Shown piece after piece: positions 42,502-54,814 of a stretch of 64,000 nucleotides of DNA. Below the pieces are notes generated by a model. The model worked only from the letters and a program-made list of their open reading frames with translations, did no database searches and was not told the origin of the DNA. This DNA is from Neoarius graeffei (lineage: Eukaryota; Chordata; Actinopteri; Siluriformes; Ariidae): contig NC_083569.1 in NCBI RefSeq assembly GCF_027579695.1, forward strand, positions 73,749,649 to 73,813,648. The letters are read 5' to 3'. The position numbers and the translations under genes were made by a program. Within the stretch, counting starts at the first letter, position 1. Each line of letters starts with the position of its first letter.

Positions 42502-45500
42502 TTGTCTCTCTCTCAAACAATCTCTCTATCACTGTCAGTCTCTGTCTCTCTCTCTCTCTCTCTCTCACTGTCGGTCTCTCTCATATACACAATCTCTCTC
42601 ATTGTTGGTCTCTGTCTGTCTCTCTCACTGTCTGTCTCTCTGTCTGTCTCACTGTCGGTCTCTCTGTCTCTCACTGTCGGGGTCTCTCTCTCTGTCTCTC
42701 TCTCACTGTCGGTCTCTGTCTCTCACTGTCGGTCTCTCTCTCTCTCATATACACAATCTCTCTCTCATATACACAATCTCTGTCTCTCTCACATACACAA
42801 TCTCTCTCACTGTCGGTCTCTCTCTCAAACACAATCTCTCTCGGTGTCTCTCTCTCTCATATACACAATCTCTCTCTCTCTGTGTCTCTCTCTCTGTCTC
42901 GCTCACTCTGTCCATCTCTCTCCCTCACTGTCTCTCTGTCCGTCTGTTTCTTTCTCTCTCTCTCTCTCTCTCTCATATACACAACCTCTGTCTCTCTCTC
43001 ATACACAACCTCTGTCTCTCTCATACACAATCTCTCTGTGTCTCTCTCTCTCATACACAATCTCACTGTCGGTCTCTTTCAAACACAATCTCTCTGTCTC
43101 TCTCACTGTCTGTCTCTCTCTCACTGTCAGTCTCTCTCTCACATACACAATCTCCCTCTCTCTCTCTCACTGTCAGTCTCTCTCATATACACAATCTCTC
43201 TCTCTCACTGTCGGTCTCTCTCAAACACAATCTCTCTGTCTCTGTCTCTCTCTCTCTCTCTCTCACTGTCAGTCTCTCTCTCTCATATACACAATCTCTC
43301 TCTCTCTCACTGTCGGTCTCTCTCACTGTCGGTCTCTCTCATATACACAATCTCTCTCTCTCTCTCTCTCTCACTGTCGGTCTCTCTCATATACACAATC
43401 TCTCTCTCTCACACTGTGTCTGTCTCTCTCACTCACTGTCGGTCTCTCTCAAACACAATCTCTCTCTCTGTCTCTCTCACTGTCGGTCTCTCTCTCTCTC
43501 TCTCACACTGTCTCTGTCTCTCAAACAATCTCTCTCTCTCACATACACAATCTCCCTCTCTCACTGTCGGTCTCTCTCAAACACAATCTCTCTCTCTGTC
43601 TCACTGTCCGTCTCTCTCATATACACAATCTCTCTCTCTCTCTCTCTCTCTCTGTCTGTCTTTCTCACACTGTCTCTGTCTCACTGTCTGTCTGTCTCTC
43701 TCTCTCACACTGTCGGTCTCTCTCAAACACAATCTCTCTGTCTCTCTCACTGTCGGTCTCTCTCTCAGACAATCTCTCTCTCTCTCACACTGTCTGTCTG
43801 TCTCTCTCTCACTGTCGGTCTCTCTCATACACAATCTCTCTCTCACTGTCGGTCTCTCTCATATACACAATCTCTCTCTCTCACACTGTCTCTGTCTCAC
43901 TGTCTGTCTGTCTGTCTCTCTCACACACTGTCTGTCTCTCTCACACACTGTCGGTCTCTCTCTCATAGACAATCTCTCTCTCATATACACTGTCTCACTG
44001 TCTGTCTGTCTCTCTCTCACTGTCGGTCTCTCTCATACACAATCTCTCTCTCACTGTCGGTCTCTCTCATATACACAATCTCTTTCTCTCACACTGTCTC
44101 TGTCTCACTGTCTGTCTGTGTCTCTCTCTCTCTCTCACTGTCGGTCTCTCTCTCGCTCACACTGTCTGTCTCACTGTCTCTCTCTCAAACAATCTCTCTC
44201 TCTCACATACTCAATCTCCCTCTCTCACTGTCAGTCTCTCTCTCTCATATACACAATCTCTCTTGCTCACTGTCAGTCTCTCTCTCAAACACACTCTCTC
44301 ACTGTCAGTCTCTCTCTCATACACAATCTCTCTCTCTCACCGTCAGTCTCTCTCATATACACAATCTCTCTCTCTCTCTCTCACACTGTCCCTGTCTCAC
44401 TGTCTGTCTGTGTCTCTCTCTCACTGTCGGTCTCTCTCTCTCTCTCTCGCTCACACGGTCTCTGTCTCACTGTCTGTCTCTCTCTCAAACAATCTCTCTC
44501 TCTCTCTCTCTCTCTCTCATACACAATCTCACTGTCAGTCTCTCTCTCTCATATACACACTCCCTCTCTCTCACTGTCGGTCTCTCTCACTCATATACAC
44601 AATCTCTCTCACTGTCGGTCTCTTTCATATACACAATCTCTCCCTCTCTCACTGTCGGTCTCTCTCAAACACAATCTCTCTCTCTGTCTCTCTCACTGTC
44701 GGTCTCTCTCTCATATACACAATCTCTCACTGTCGGTCTCTCTCATATACACAATCTCTTTCTCTCACACTGTCTCTGTCTCACTGTCTGTCTGTGTCTC
44801 TCTCTCTCTCACTGTCGGTCTCTCTCAAACACAATCTCTCTCTGTCTATCTCACTGTCGGTCTCTCTCTCGCTCACACTGTCTCTGTCTCACTGTCTCTC
44901 TCTCTCAAACAATCTCTCACTCTCTCTCACATACTCAATCTCTCTCACTGTCGGTCTCTCTCATATACACAATCTCTTTCTCTCACACTGTCTCTGTCTC
45001 ACTGTCTGTCTGTGTCTCTCTCTCTCTCTCTCACTGTCGGTCTCTCTCTCGCTCACACTGTCTGTCTCACTGTCTCTCTCTCAAACAATCTCTCTCTCTC
45101 ACATACTCAATCTCCCTCTCTCACTGTCAGTCTCTCTCTCTCATATACACAATCTCTCTCGCTCACTGTCAGTCTCTCTCTCAAACACACTCTCTCACTG
45201 TCAGTCTCTCTCTCATACACAATCTCTCTCTCTCACCGTCAGTCTCTCTCATATACACAATCTCTCTCTCTCTCTCTCTCACACTGTCCCTGTCTCACTG
45301 TCTGTCTGTGTCTCTCTCTCACTGTCGGTCTCTCTCTCTCTCTCTCGCTCACACGGTCTCTGTCTCACTGTCTGTCTCTCTCTCAAACAATCTCTCTCTC
45401 TCTCTCTCTCTCATACACAATCTCACTGTCAGTCTCTCTCTCTCATATACACACTCCCTCTCTCTCACTGTCGGTCTCTCTCACTCATATACACAATCTC

Positions 45501-46832
45501 TCTCACTGTCGGTCTCTTTCATATACACAATCTCTCCCTCTCTCACTGTCGGTCTCTCTCAAACACAATCTCTCTCTCTGTCTCTCTCACTGTCGGTCTC
45601 TCTCTCATATACACAATCTCTCACTGTCGGTCTCTCTCATATACACAATCTCTTTCTCTCACACTGTCTCTGTCTCACTGTCTGTCTGTGTCTCTCTCTC
45701 TCTCACTGTCGGTCTCTCTCAAACACAATCTCTCTCTGTCTATCTCACTGTCGGTCTCTCTCTCGCTCACACTGTCTCTGTCTCACTGTCTCTCTCTCTC
45801 AAACAATCTCTCACTCTCTCTCACATACTCAATCTCTCTCACTGTCGGTCTCTCTCATATACACAATCTCTTTCTCTCACACTGTCTCTGTCTCACTGTC
45901 TGTCTGTGTCTCTCTCTCTCTCTCACTGTCGGTCTCTCTCTCGCTCACACTGTCTGTCTCACTGTCTCTCTCTCAAACAATCTCTCTCTCTCACATACTC
46001 AATCTCCCTCTCTCACTGTCAGTCTCTCTCTCTCATATACACAATCTCTCTCGCTCACTGTCAGTCTCTCTCTCAAACACACTCTCTCACTGTCAGTCTC
46101 TCTCTCATACACAATCTCTCTCTCTCACCGTCAGTCTCTCTCATATACACAATCTCTCTCTCTCTCTCTCACACTGTCCCTGTCTCACTGTCTGTCTGTG
46201 TCTCTCTCTCACTGTCGGTCTCTCTCTCTCTCTCTCGCTCACACGGTCTCTGTCTCACTGTCTGTCTCTCTCTCAAACAATCTCTCTCTCTCTCTCTCTC
46301 TCTCTCATACACAATCTCACTGTCAGTCTCTCTCTCTCATATACACACTCCCTCTCTCTCACTGTCGGTCTCTCTCACTCATATACACAATCTCTCTCAC
46401 TGTCGGTCTCTTTCATATACACAATCTCTCCCTCTCTCACTGTCGGTCTCTCTCAAACAATCTCTCTCTCTGTCTCTCTCACTGTCGGTCTCTCTCTCAT
46501 ATACACAATCTCTCACTGTCGGTCTCTCTCATATACACAATCTCTTTCTCTCACACTGTCTCTGTCTCACTGTCTGTCTGTGTCTCTCTCTCTCTCACTG
46601 TCGGTCTCTCTCAAACACAATCTCTCTCTGTCTATCTCACTGTCGGTCTCTCTCTCGCTCACACTGTCTCTGTCTCACTGTCTCTCTCTCTCAAACAATC
46701 TCTCACTCTCTCTCACATACTCAATCTCTCTCACTGTCAGTCTCTCAAACACACTCACTCTCACTGTCGGTCTCTCTCTCTCAAACACAATCTCTCTCTC
46801 TCACTGTCAGTCTCTCTCATACACGATCTCGA

Positions 46833-46864
<32 letters not shown>

Positions 46865-46960
46865 TGTCTCTGTCTCACTGTCTGTCTGTGTCTCTCTCTC
46901 TCACTGTCGGTCGGTCTCTCTCTCGCTCACACTCTGTCTCACAGTCTGTCTCTCTCTCAA

Positions 46961-47001
<41 letters not shown>

Positions 47002-48208
47002 TACACAATCTCCCTCTCTCAATGTTGATCTTTCTCTCTCACTGTCAGTCTCTCTCTCAAACACACTCCCTCTCTCTCACTGTCGGTCTCTCTCTCATAT
47101 ACAAAATCTCTCTCTCTCTCTCTCTCTCTCACTGTCGGTCTCTCTCATATACACAATCTCTCTCTCACTGTCGGTCTCTCTCTCATACACAATCTCTCTC
47201 TCTCACACTGTCTCTGTCTCACTGTCTGTCTGTCTCTCTCACTGTCGGTTTCTCTCTCTCACATACACAATCTCTCTCTCTCACTGTCGGTCTCTCTCAT
47301 ACATAATCTCTCTCTCTCTCACTGTCGGTCTCTCTCTCACTGTCGGTCTCTCTCTCATATACACAATCTCTCTCGCTCACTGTCGTTCTCTCATATACAC
47401 AATCTCTCTCTCTCATTGTCGGTCTCTCTCTCTCTCATATACACAATCTCTCTCTCTCACTGTCGGTCTCATATACACAATCTCTCTCACTGTCGGTCTC
47501 TCTCAAACACAATCTCTCTCTCTGTCTCCCTCACTGTCGGTCTCTCTCTCTCTCGCTCACACTGTCTGTCTCACTGTCTGTCTCTCAAACAATCTCTCTC
47601 TCTCATACACAATCTCCCTCTCTCACTGTCAGTCTCTCTCTCTCATATACACAATCTCTCTCTCTCTCCCCCTCTCTCTCTCTCTCTGTCGGTCTCTCTC
47701 TCATATACACAATCTCTCTCTCTCACACTGTCTCTGTCTCACTGTCTGTCTCTCTCTCTCACTGTCGGTCTCTCTCTCTCTCACTGTCGGTCTCTCTCAA
47801 ACACAATCTCTCTGTCTCTCTCACAATCACAATCTCTCTCACTCTCTCTCACTGTCTGTCTCTCTCGCTCTCTTTCTCACTGTCGGTCTCTCTCTCATAC
47901 ACAATCTCTCTCTCTCTCACATACACAATCTCTCTCTCTCACTGTCGGTCTCTCCCTCACTGTCAGTGTCTCTCATATACACAATCTCTCCCTCTCTCTC
48001 TGTCGGTCTCTCTCATATACATAATCTCTCTCTCTCACTGTCGGTCTCTCTCTCATATACACAATCTCTCCCTCTCTCTCACTGTCGGTCTCTCTCTCGT
48101 ATACAAATTCTCTCCCTCTCTCTCACTGTCGTGCTCTCTCACTCACTCACTCACTCACTCACTCACTCACTCACTGTCGGTCTCTCTCAAACACAATCTC
48201 TCTCTGTC

Positions 48209-48240
<32 letters not shown>

Positions 48241-48702
48241 ACTGTCGGTCTCTCTCTCACTGTGTCTCTCTCTCACTCACATACACAATCTCTCTCTCAC
48301 TGTCGGTCTCTCTCTCTCTCACTGTGTCTCTCTCACATACACAATCTCTGTGTCTCTCTCTCATATACATACTCTCTGTCTCCCTATCTCTCTCTCATAT
48401 ACACAACCTCTCTCTCTCTCATATACACAATCTCTGTCTCTCTCTCTGTGTCTCTCTCACTATCTCATATACACAATCTCTCTCACTCTCTCCCTGTCCG
48501 TCTCTCTCGCTCTCTGTGTGTGTTTCTCTCTCTCTTTCTCTCTCACTCAGTCTGCCTCTCTCTGTGTCCCTCAGACTCTGTCTCTCTCTCACTCACTGTG
48601 TCTGTCTGTCTCTCTCTCTCTGTCCATCTCTCTCTCTCACTGTTGGTCTCTCTCAAACACAATCTCTCTCTGTCTCTCTCACTGTCGGTCTCTCATACAC
48701 AA

Positions 48703-48734
<32 letters not shown>

Positions 48735-49405
48735 GGTCTCTCTCACTGTCTGTCTCTCTCTCTCTCTCTCTCACTGTTGGTCTCTCTCTCTCACATACAC
48801 AATCTCTCTTACTGTTGGTCTCTCTCTCTCTCTCTCACTGTGTCTCGCTCACATACACAATCTCTCTCCCTCACTGTCGGTCTCTCTCTCACACACAATC
48901 TCTCTCTGTCTCTCTCTCTCTCTCATATACACAATCTCTGTCTCCCTCTCTCTCTTATATACACAATCTCTGTGCCTCTCTCTCTCATATACACAATCTC
49001 TCTGTCTCTCTCTCTCTGTGTGTCTCTCTCACTCTCGGTCTCTCTCTCTCTCATATACACAATCTCTCTCTCACTGTCTCATATACACAATCTCTCTCTC
49101 ACTGTCTCCCTGTCCGTCTCTCTCGCTCTCTGTGTGTGTTTCTCTCTCTCTCTCTCACTCGGTCTGCCTCTCTCTGTGTCCCTCACACTCTGTGTCTCTC
49201 TCGCTCACTGTGTCTGTCTGTCTCTCTCTCTCTGTGTCTGTTTCTCTCTCTGTGTCTGTGTGTGTTTCTCTCTCTGTGTCTCTGTCTGTCTCTCTCGCTG
49301 TCCATCTCTCTCTCTCTGTGTCTCTCTTTCTCTCTCTCTGTGTCTGTATCTCTCTCTCTCTCTCTCTGTCCATCTCTGTCTCTCTCTCTCTGTGTCCCCC
49401 TCTCA
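42502..49405. repeat. CT-rich minisatellite array, about 6.9 kb, with higher-order repeats
   Basis: Units alternate TCTCTCACTGTCGGTCTC with TCATATACACAATCTC or TCAAACACAATCTC. Between about 44045 and 46735 a higher-order unit recurs three times: the phrase CACTCATATACAC after CGGTCTCT begins at 44588, 45482 and 46376 (894 bp each), and a second landmark gives 896 and 892. The plus strand lacks stop words, so all forward frames stay open as Ser/Leu/His-rich strings, the longest over 7 kb. This is repeat composition, not a gene. Confidence 0.96.
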
Positions 49406-49825
49406 GGACTGCACTTCCGCATCCAGACTCGATCATCTCTCCTCAGCGCCACTAACGGGACTATGGAAACCAGTCTCCCCACCATAATGAGGAGAAAGAA
49501 TCTCATATTATTTAATGACTTAGGATCTTATTATGAGATATTCTCAATAATAGGTTGAGCTCAAACCCAGAACCTTCTTGCGGTGAGGCTCAGTATCTTA
49601 ATTACAACTGGCTATAATGAAATAAGAGAGTTTCTCATCATAGTGACTTAACATCTTGTAATAACAAGATCATCTCTCAGTAATGACTTACTATCTCATA
49701 ATAATTAGATATGAGGGCTTGTCTTCTCTCTTTAGTGTTCTGCCTGATGGCAGGTCTGCTCTGACAGCTTCAGAGGAAGACCGTTGCCTTCTACTGGATT
49801 ATTATAGACGTTTTCTCCTCTCAAC
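49406..49825. other. Unique-looking flank with a tiny SINE scrap
   Basis: At 49559-49593 'gctcaaacccagaaccttcttgcggtgagg' is an isolated 30-bp scrap of the SINE head (minus). AT-rich inverted 'atgag/ctcat' words occur around 49500-49700. No gene. Confidence 0.45.
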
Positions 49826-50552
49826 CATTCACACACATGGACAATTTAGAGTACCCAATTAAGGCCTCTGCATGCTCTTGCGACTAGGCTTTCGCAGATA
49901 GCTTTTCGCAGACAGTTGTAATTTATCGTTGAGCGGGGAGTAATAGGCGTGCGCGATGTTATTCACTGCCACAACGCAAGGGGGCGCGAAGTCGCGAAAT
50001 CGCTAGGAGTAGTTGGTGGGTGTGGTTAGTGGAGTGTTTGTCCTCCGGTTACTTATAATGACTAGAACTGGAGTCGTATAGATGTACGTACTTCCTCACT
50101 TCCTCGATCAACCGCTCTTCGTGCTGCTCCATCTTTGCTCGTGTTTTTAAAAATGGCGGTCGTGAAAACAAACCAAACCGGGAAAGTAGGGAAGCGGAAG
50201 TGCGTGTACAGCGGATGTAGAGTGGACCAATCAGAGCCCTCTTGTCTGTGACGCTGTCTGCGAGGCTTCTGCGGTGGTCATAATTTTTGGGAGGTGCGCG
50301 CAGAGCGTCTGCGAAGGTGGGGGGGCTACGCAGACACTGTCTGCGATGCTATCTGCGAGAACTGGGTTGTCAGCATAAATTGGCCTTTAGCCTAAACGCA
50401 TGGCCTTGAACTGAGCACCTGGAGAAAACCCACGCGGACATGGAGAGAACATGCAAATTCCACATAGAAAGGCTCCCGTCAGCTGCTGAGCTCAAACCCA
50501 GAACCTTATTGCTGTGAGGCGACAGTGCTAACCACTACACCACTGTGCCGCC
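49826..50552 (-). mobile_element. SINE (family A), minus, split by a Harbinger-type element
   Basis: The segments 49826-49861 ('ccattcacacacatggacaatttagagtacccaatt') and 50387-50552 (to GTGCCGCC) are consecutive parts of a family A SINE. The Harbinger copy separates them. The 3' L2-like part is missing. Confidence 0.82.
49862..50386. mobile_element. Harbinger-type element copy 2, 525 bp, inside a SINE
   Basis: Same sequence as 30285-30801 apart from scattered substitutions and a short insertion (GCGAAATC-like) near 49997. TTA flanks both sides (49859-49861, 50387-50389), consistent with TWA targeting. Confidence 0.88.
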
Positions 50553-50561
50553 ATATGAGGT

Positions 50562-50906
50562 CATCCATCCATTATCCGTAGCCGCTTATCCTGTTCTACA
50601 GGGTTGCAGGCAAGCTGGAGCCTATCCCAGCTGACTATGGGCGAAAGGCGGGGTACACCCTGGACAAGTCACCAGGTGATCGCAGGGCTGACACAGAGAC
50701 AAACAACCATTCACACTCACATTCACACCTATGGTCAATTTAGAGCCACCAATTAGCCTAACCTGCATGTCGTTGGACTGTGGGGGAAACCAGCGCACCC
50801 AGAGGAAACCCACGCAGACACAAAGGCCCTCGCTGGCCGCTGGGCTCGAACCCAGGACCTTCTTGCCGTGAGGCGACAGTGCTAACCACTACACCACCGT
50901 GCCGCC
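50562..50906 (-). mobile_element. SINE (family A), minus, 9-bp target duplication
   Basis: GGAT-type tail at the left and head at 50906. The 9-bp repeat ATATGAGGT is at 50553-50561 and 50907-50915. It inserted directly at the head of the neighbouring split SINE. Confidence 0.94.
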
Positions 50907-50960
50907 ATATGAGGTTATAATTTTGAAAATGTTATTATTAGGAGAATGGGGGCAACTATA

Positions 50961-51252
50961 GCCTAAAGTTTAGAGAAGCAGACTTTGGCCCAAAGAGTCA
51001 CCAGTTTAATTCCCAGGACCAGCAGTAAAAATGTGAGAGGAGTTGAGTGAAGGAACAGCCCTTTCCCTTCCCTCTGTATCATGCCTGAAGTACCCTTGAG
51101 CAAGGCACCTGTACAGCACCCCAACTGCTCCCTGTAGCATAGCTGCACACTGCTCTGGGTATGTGTGTGTTCACTGCTTCAGATGGGTTAAATGCAAAAG
51201 AGGAATTTCGCTGTGCTTAAGTGTACATGTGACAAATAAAGGCTTATTAATA
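50961..51252 (+). mobile_element. SINE family B, full length
   Basis: A tRNA-like head (TTTAGAGAAGC A-box-like, AGTTTAATTCC B-box-like) leads into the 'cactgctctgggtatgtgtgtgttcactgcttcagatggg' body. The tail is TGTGACAAATAAAGGCTT. Its 3' half equals the tail of the chimeric SINEs at 7348-7664 and 61491-61880. Confidence 0.8.
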
Positions 51253-51268
51253 CAAAAAAAAATAAATT

Positions 51269-51293
51269 AATAATAATAATAATAATAATAATA
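51269..51293. repeat. (AAT)n microsatellite
   Basis: About eight AAT units just after the family B SINE tail. Confidence 0.9.
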
Positions 51294-53836
51294 AAATAGT
51301 AAATAATTATTATGAAATAAGTCATCATGATGTCGTATCTCAATTATGAGATATATTCTCATTATTATGACATAATACAGTATGTGGCTTCTTTTTTTCC
51401 CCACATGGTGAGCAGACCTGGATTCTCCTCAACCAATCTGCTTATCGTCTATGCACACTACGAACAGCACACAGAGTCGCTTTCGTTAAAAAAAAACAAG
51501 TACTTACAACTTGGAACAGCAATATATGTAATATGGTTGAGAGAAAGAAATGAAGGACAAGGCAGTAGGCGATTGTGAGATATTGTCTCGTCAATGTGTC
51601 ACAGGTAATTTAGGACATAGTTAAGGCTGGGCTATACAAATATCAGTAAGCCTCAAAGTGGGGTGTGTAAAATATAGCCAGGGGCCTTTGAATTTTTTTT
51701 TTTGGCAGAAATCATAAATAACTGTGATGGCGGGGAGTTATGTTTGGAGTTCTCATGGCTATTAGTTAGTGTAACTGGTCACACGAATCACAAATGGATT
51801 TAATGTGAACCGCAAGAACTCAAAAACAAGTACACTTATAATTAACGTCACTGTAGACCTAATTTCGTTTGTCAGGAGATGGTTCACAAATAAAAATCTT
51901 TATGGCTCTAACCAATAGCACCAAATGGATTGTACAAATTGCAATAACGAGCCTTAGATTTATATCATTAGTATACATATAGTAGAATTATGTTCATAAA
52001 ATAAATTAACACGTGGGTTAAAGAGATCTCTGGCTGCAAAAGTTTGAGAACTGTCAGACTAAACACTCTCAGGAAAAAAAAAAAAAGGTGGAGTTTATGG
52101 GACAAACGCTTGTCTTGTAGTGATACCATCAGGGTTATATCTCATGTACCTTTAATTAGAGGAATATAACCCTAAGAGCACCGTTTGTCTCAGGGAAAAC
52201 TGTTCCTGAATAGTCGCATCTTCTTACAGTGTGTGATATCAATAGTGTGATGAATTACATCACAAAATTGTGAAGATCATCAGTAGTGCTGCAAAGCTTT
52301 TACAGTATTGAGTAGCAACTGGACATTATAAAATCTATTTCTTTACCACAACGTTAAATTTCATTGTTAATTGTTTATGTTCTGTAAAATAGAACTGAAA
52401 ATATTTTAAAACTTGACTACTGTTTTGCTGACGTTTTCTTAGCAAATCTACATATGTATTCTGCTTTGTAAAAAGTATTGTGTAAGTCTTTAAGCAGAAA
52501 GATATGTTATGTTTGCCCCATCACTCTCCCTGGTTACAGTATATAGCCTGGTGTTAAGAACGTTGTACGCTCGCTCTCTCTCTGAGAGGTGGACAGATGA
52601 GAAAACAGGTGAACACATTAAGACAATTAGAAGGTCAGTGGGAACATGACAAATATTGAACTGCTACAGTAAGTAAAATAATTATTTATACTGTTGCTCT
52701 GCAATAAGCAGTAAGTCTGATATGATTTTGAATGTGCGCTAAACATGACAGACTTCGCTTTGCTGGAATTTGGAGCCGAGTTGCGGCCCAGTAATGACAA
52801 ACAGACGCTGGGGTGTATGAGTGTGTGAGAGAGAGAGCTCAGCAGTGTCCCACACTGCACAGGACTGAATGTTATATTTAGCTCCGTTACATCAGCGGCT
52901 ACGAGACATAACAGACCGGCTGAACCACAGGAGTGTGTCACGAGAACTGTGCTTCTTGGACAGAAACGGAAGAAAACCGCACAAACACACAGGAAGTGAG
53001 TGAAGCTGAGCATGATGCCCAACATGGACAACAGCAGATGTAACAACACTCCACCCCTCAGCCAACCCCCCACCTCACCCCCACTTCCCCTTGAGGTAAT
53101 ATCCCACTGACCTCGTAGCCTAGCCAAAAACCTCGGCCTTATCCTCTTTTTCCTTTTCATTACGGCCAAAGCGTGTGCGTGTAAGAGAGAGCGTGACACA
53201 CACAGTTCGTGTGTGTGTGTGTGTGTGTGTGTGTGTTGCACCAAGGGGTACAATGAACAGGAAAGAGGAAGTTCTTTGATGACTGGGGAATACCACAGAT
53301 ACCCCCCACCAATATATCACTATGGAGGAAATGTTTCTGTGCGTGTGTGTGTACATGCATATGTATGTGTGTTAATCACCAGCGTTAGCATTCCTGCTCT
53401 CTCAGTCCATTGTAAGCAGCATCCTGATGAGCAGAGCGAGAGTGAACAACTCCGACTGTTCACACACACTCCAACTTCTGCTGTATATACACGCACACGA
53501 GCATTCCCATGAGTACAGCAGAGTACAGATACAAACCCAACACATCCACACCAGTGTTTTATGTTTGTTACACAGAAGTGTTTATTCAGCATAGAGCATG
53601 ATACATCTTTGAACAGTGTGTGTGTGTGTGTGTGTGTGGGGTGTGTCATTAGTACAGCCAGTACTCCTCTTAACGCACAGCCTCCAGTTTGTGGGATAAC
53701 ATGACTCAACACTGGGGCACGCGCGCAGTGAGTCTATCAGATCTGACCATGTGGTGTGAGAACAACAAAGGTGCAAGGAACAGTGTTAGAAGGCTTGAGT
53801 CATGACTTAAATGTACAAGGCCAACAAGTATTAGTC

Positions 53837-53898
<62 letters not shown>

Positions 53899-54476
53899 AA
53901 AAAATGTGGAGAAAAGAACCTTCAAGGTCAGTCAGAATCACCCCACTGTGTGTGTGTGTGTGTGTGTGTCTTACACACGTCATAATGCTGCTTTACACAC
54001 ACTAGACCTTGACTTTGAACTCTATCCTTCCCTCCCTCCTCTCTTCCTCTTTCTTTGCCTACTCCTTCCTCTCTCTCTCTCTCTTTTTTTTTTTGCTGAG
54101 TATTTCAGGCTACACAGCTGAGGACTGAGAGTCTGTTGCCAGAGTACACACTATATTTACCATCTTACCCTTACTGAAGTAACTTGTGAATAAATTGTCC
54201 TTGTACGTGGGGAGTTCATTTTACTATTACAAAGAGAAAATCATAGTGTCACTTTTTTTTAGGAAGTATTTTGCAAATTTTATAAAAAGATAACGCCTTG
54301 TGATTTTATTTGATTAAGAAAGCAAGGCAATTGATATGCAGTGACTGTAGTGTACTGTATAATATTACAGTCTTATTCATATTCAAATACTCAACTGCTA
54401 ATCAAATTTAAATTTGCTATATCCACCAGTGTCTATTAAAACGTGCGTGCACGCACACACACAATATCCTTAGGAA
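51294..54476. other. Intergenic AT-rich DNA with GT/CA microsatellites
   Basis: No exon could be supported. Long dinucleotide runs are at 53209-53235 (GT), 53617-53639 (GT), 53838-53894 (CA, about 28 units) and 53947-53968 (GT). Minus-strand frames across 52627-53712 mostly translate these runs. Confidence 0.5.
53838..53894. repeat. (CA)n microsatellite
   Basis: About 28 uninterrupted CA units followed by an A run. Confidence 0.96.
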
Positions 54477-54486
54477 AACCTTACAT

Positions 54487-54804
54487 CTCATCTCCTCTAG
54501 CCGCTTTATCCTGTTCTACAGGGTCGCAGGCAAGCTGGAGCCTATCCCAGCTGACTACGGGCGAAAGGCGGGGCATACCCTGGACACTCACATTCACACC
54601 TACGGTCAATTTAGAGTCACCAGTTAACCTAACCTGCATGTCTTTGGACTGTGGGGGAAACCGGAGCACCCGGAGGAAACCCACGCGGACACGGGGAGAA
54701 CATGCAAACTCCACACAGAAAGGCCCTCGCCGGCCACGGGGCTCGAACCCAGGACCTTCTTGCTGTGAGGCGACAGTGCTAACCACTACACCACCGTGCC
54801 GCCC
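54487..54804 (-). mobile_element. SINE (family A), minus, internally deleted, 10-bp target duplication
   Basis: Head at 54804 and (TCATC) tail at the left. About 45 bp of body between the L2-like part and 'cactcacattcacacc' is missing. The perfect 10-bp repeat AACCTTACAT lies at 54477-54486 and 54805-54814. Confidence 0.95.
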
Positions 54805-54814
54805 AACCTTACAT

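Noticed and set aside
39834-42568. Three overlapping minus-strand frames of about 800 codons rich in Cys and Val
   Set aside because: These are the translation of the CACACACCGACACAACA array in each frame; being open in all three frames argues against coding.
40134-49405. Regularly spaced repeats that could be mistaken for a CRISPR array
   Set aside because: Repeats are variable, spacers are themselves repetitive, and the genome is a vertebrate with introns and SINEs.
42485-49558. A 2357-codon open reading frame and several overlapping shorter ones on the plus strand
   Set aside because: They translate a CT-rich tandem array that lacks stop words; all three forward frames are open and the products are Ser/Leu/His repeats with no unique domain.
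52627-53776. Minus-strand frames of 64-208 codons near 53 kb
   Set aside because: Much of their length translates CA/GT microsatellites, and the rest has no recognisable domain or supporting splice structure.
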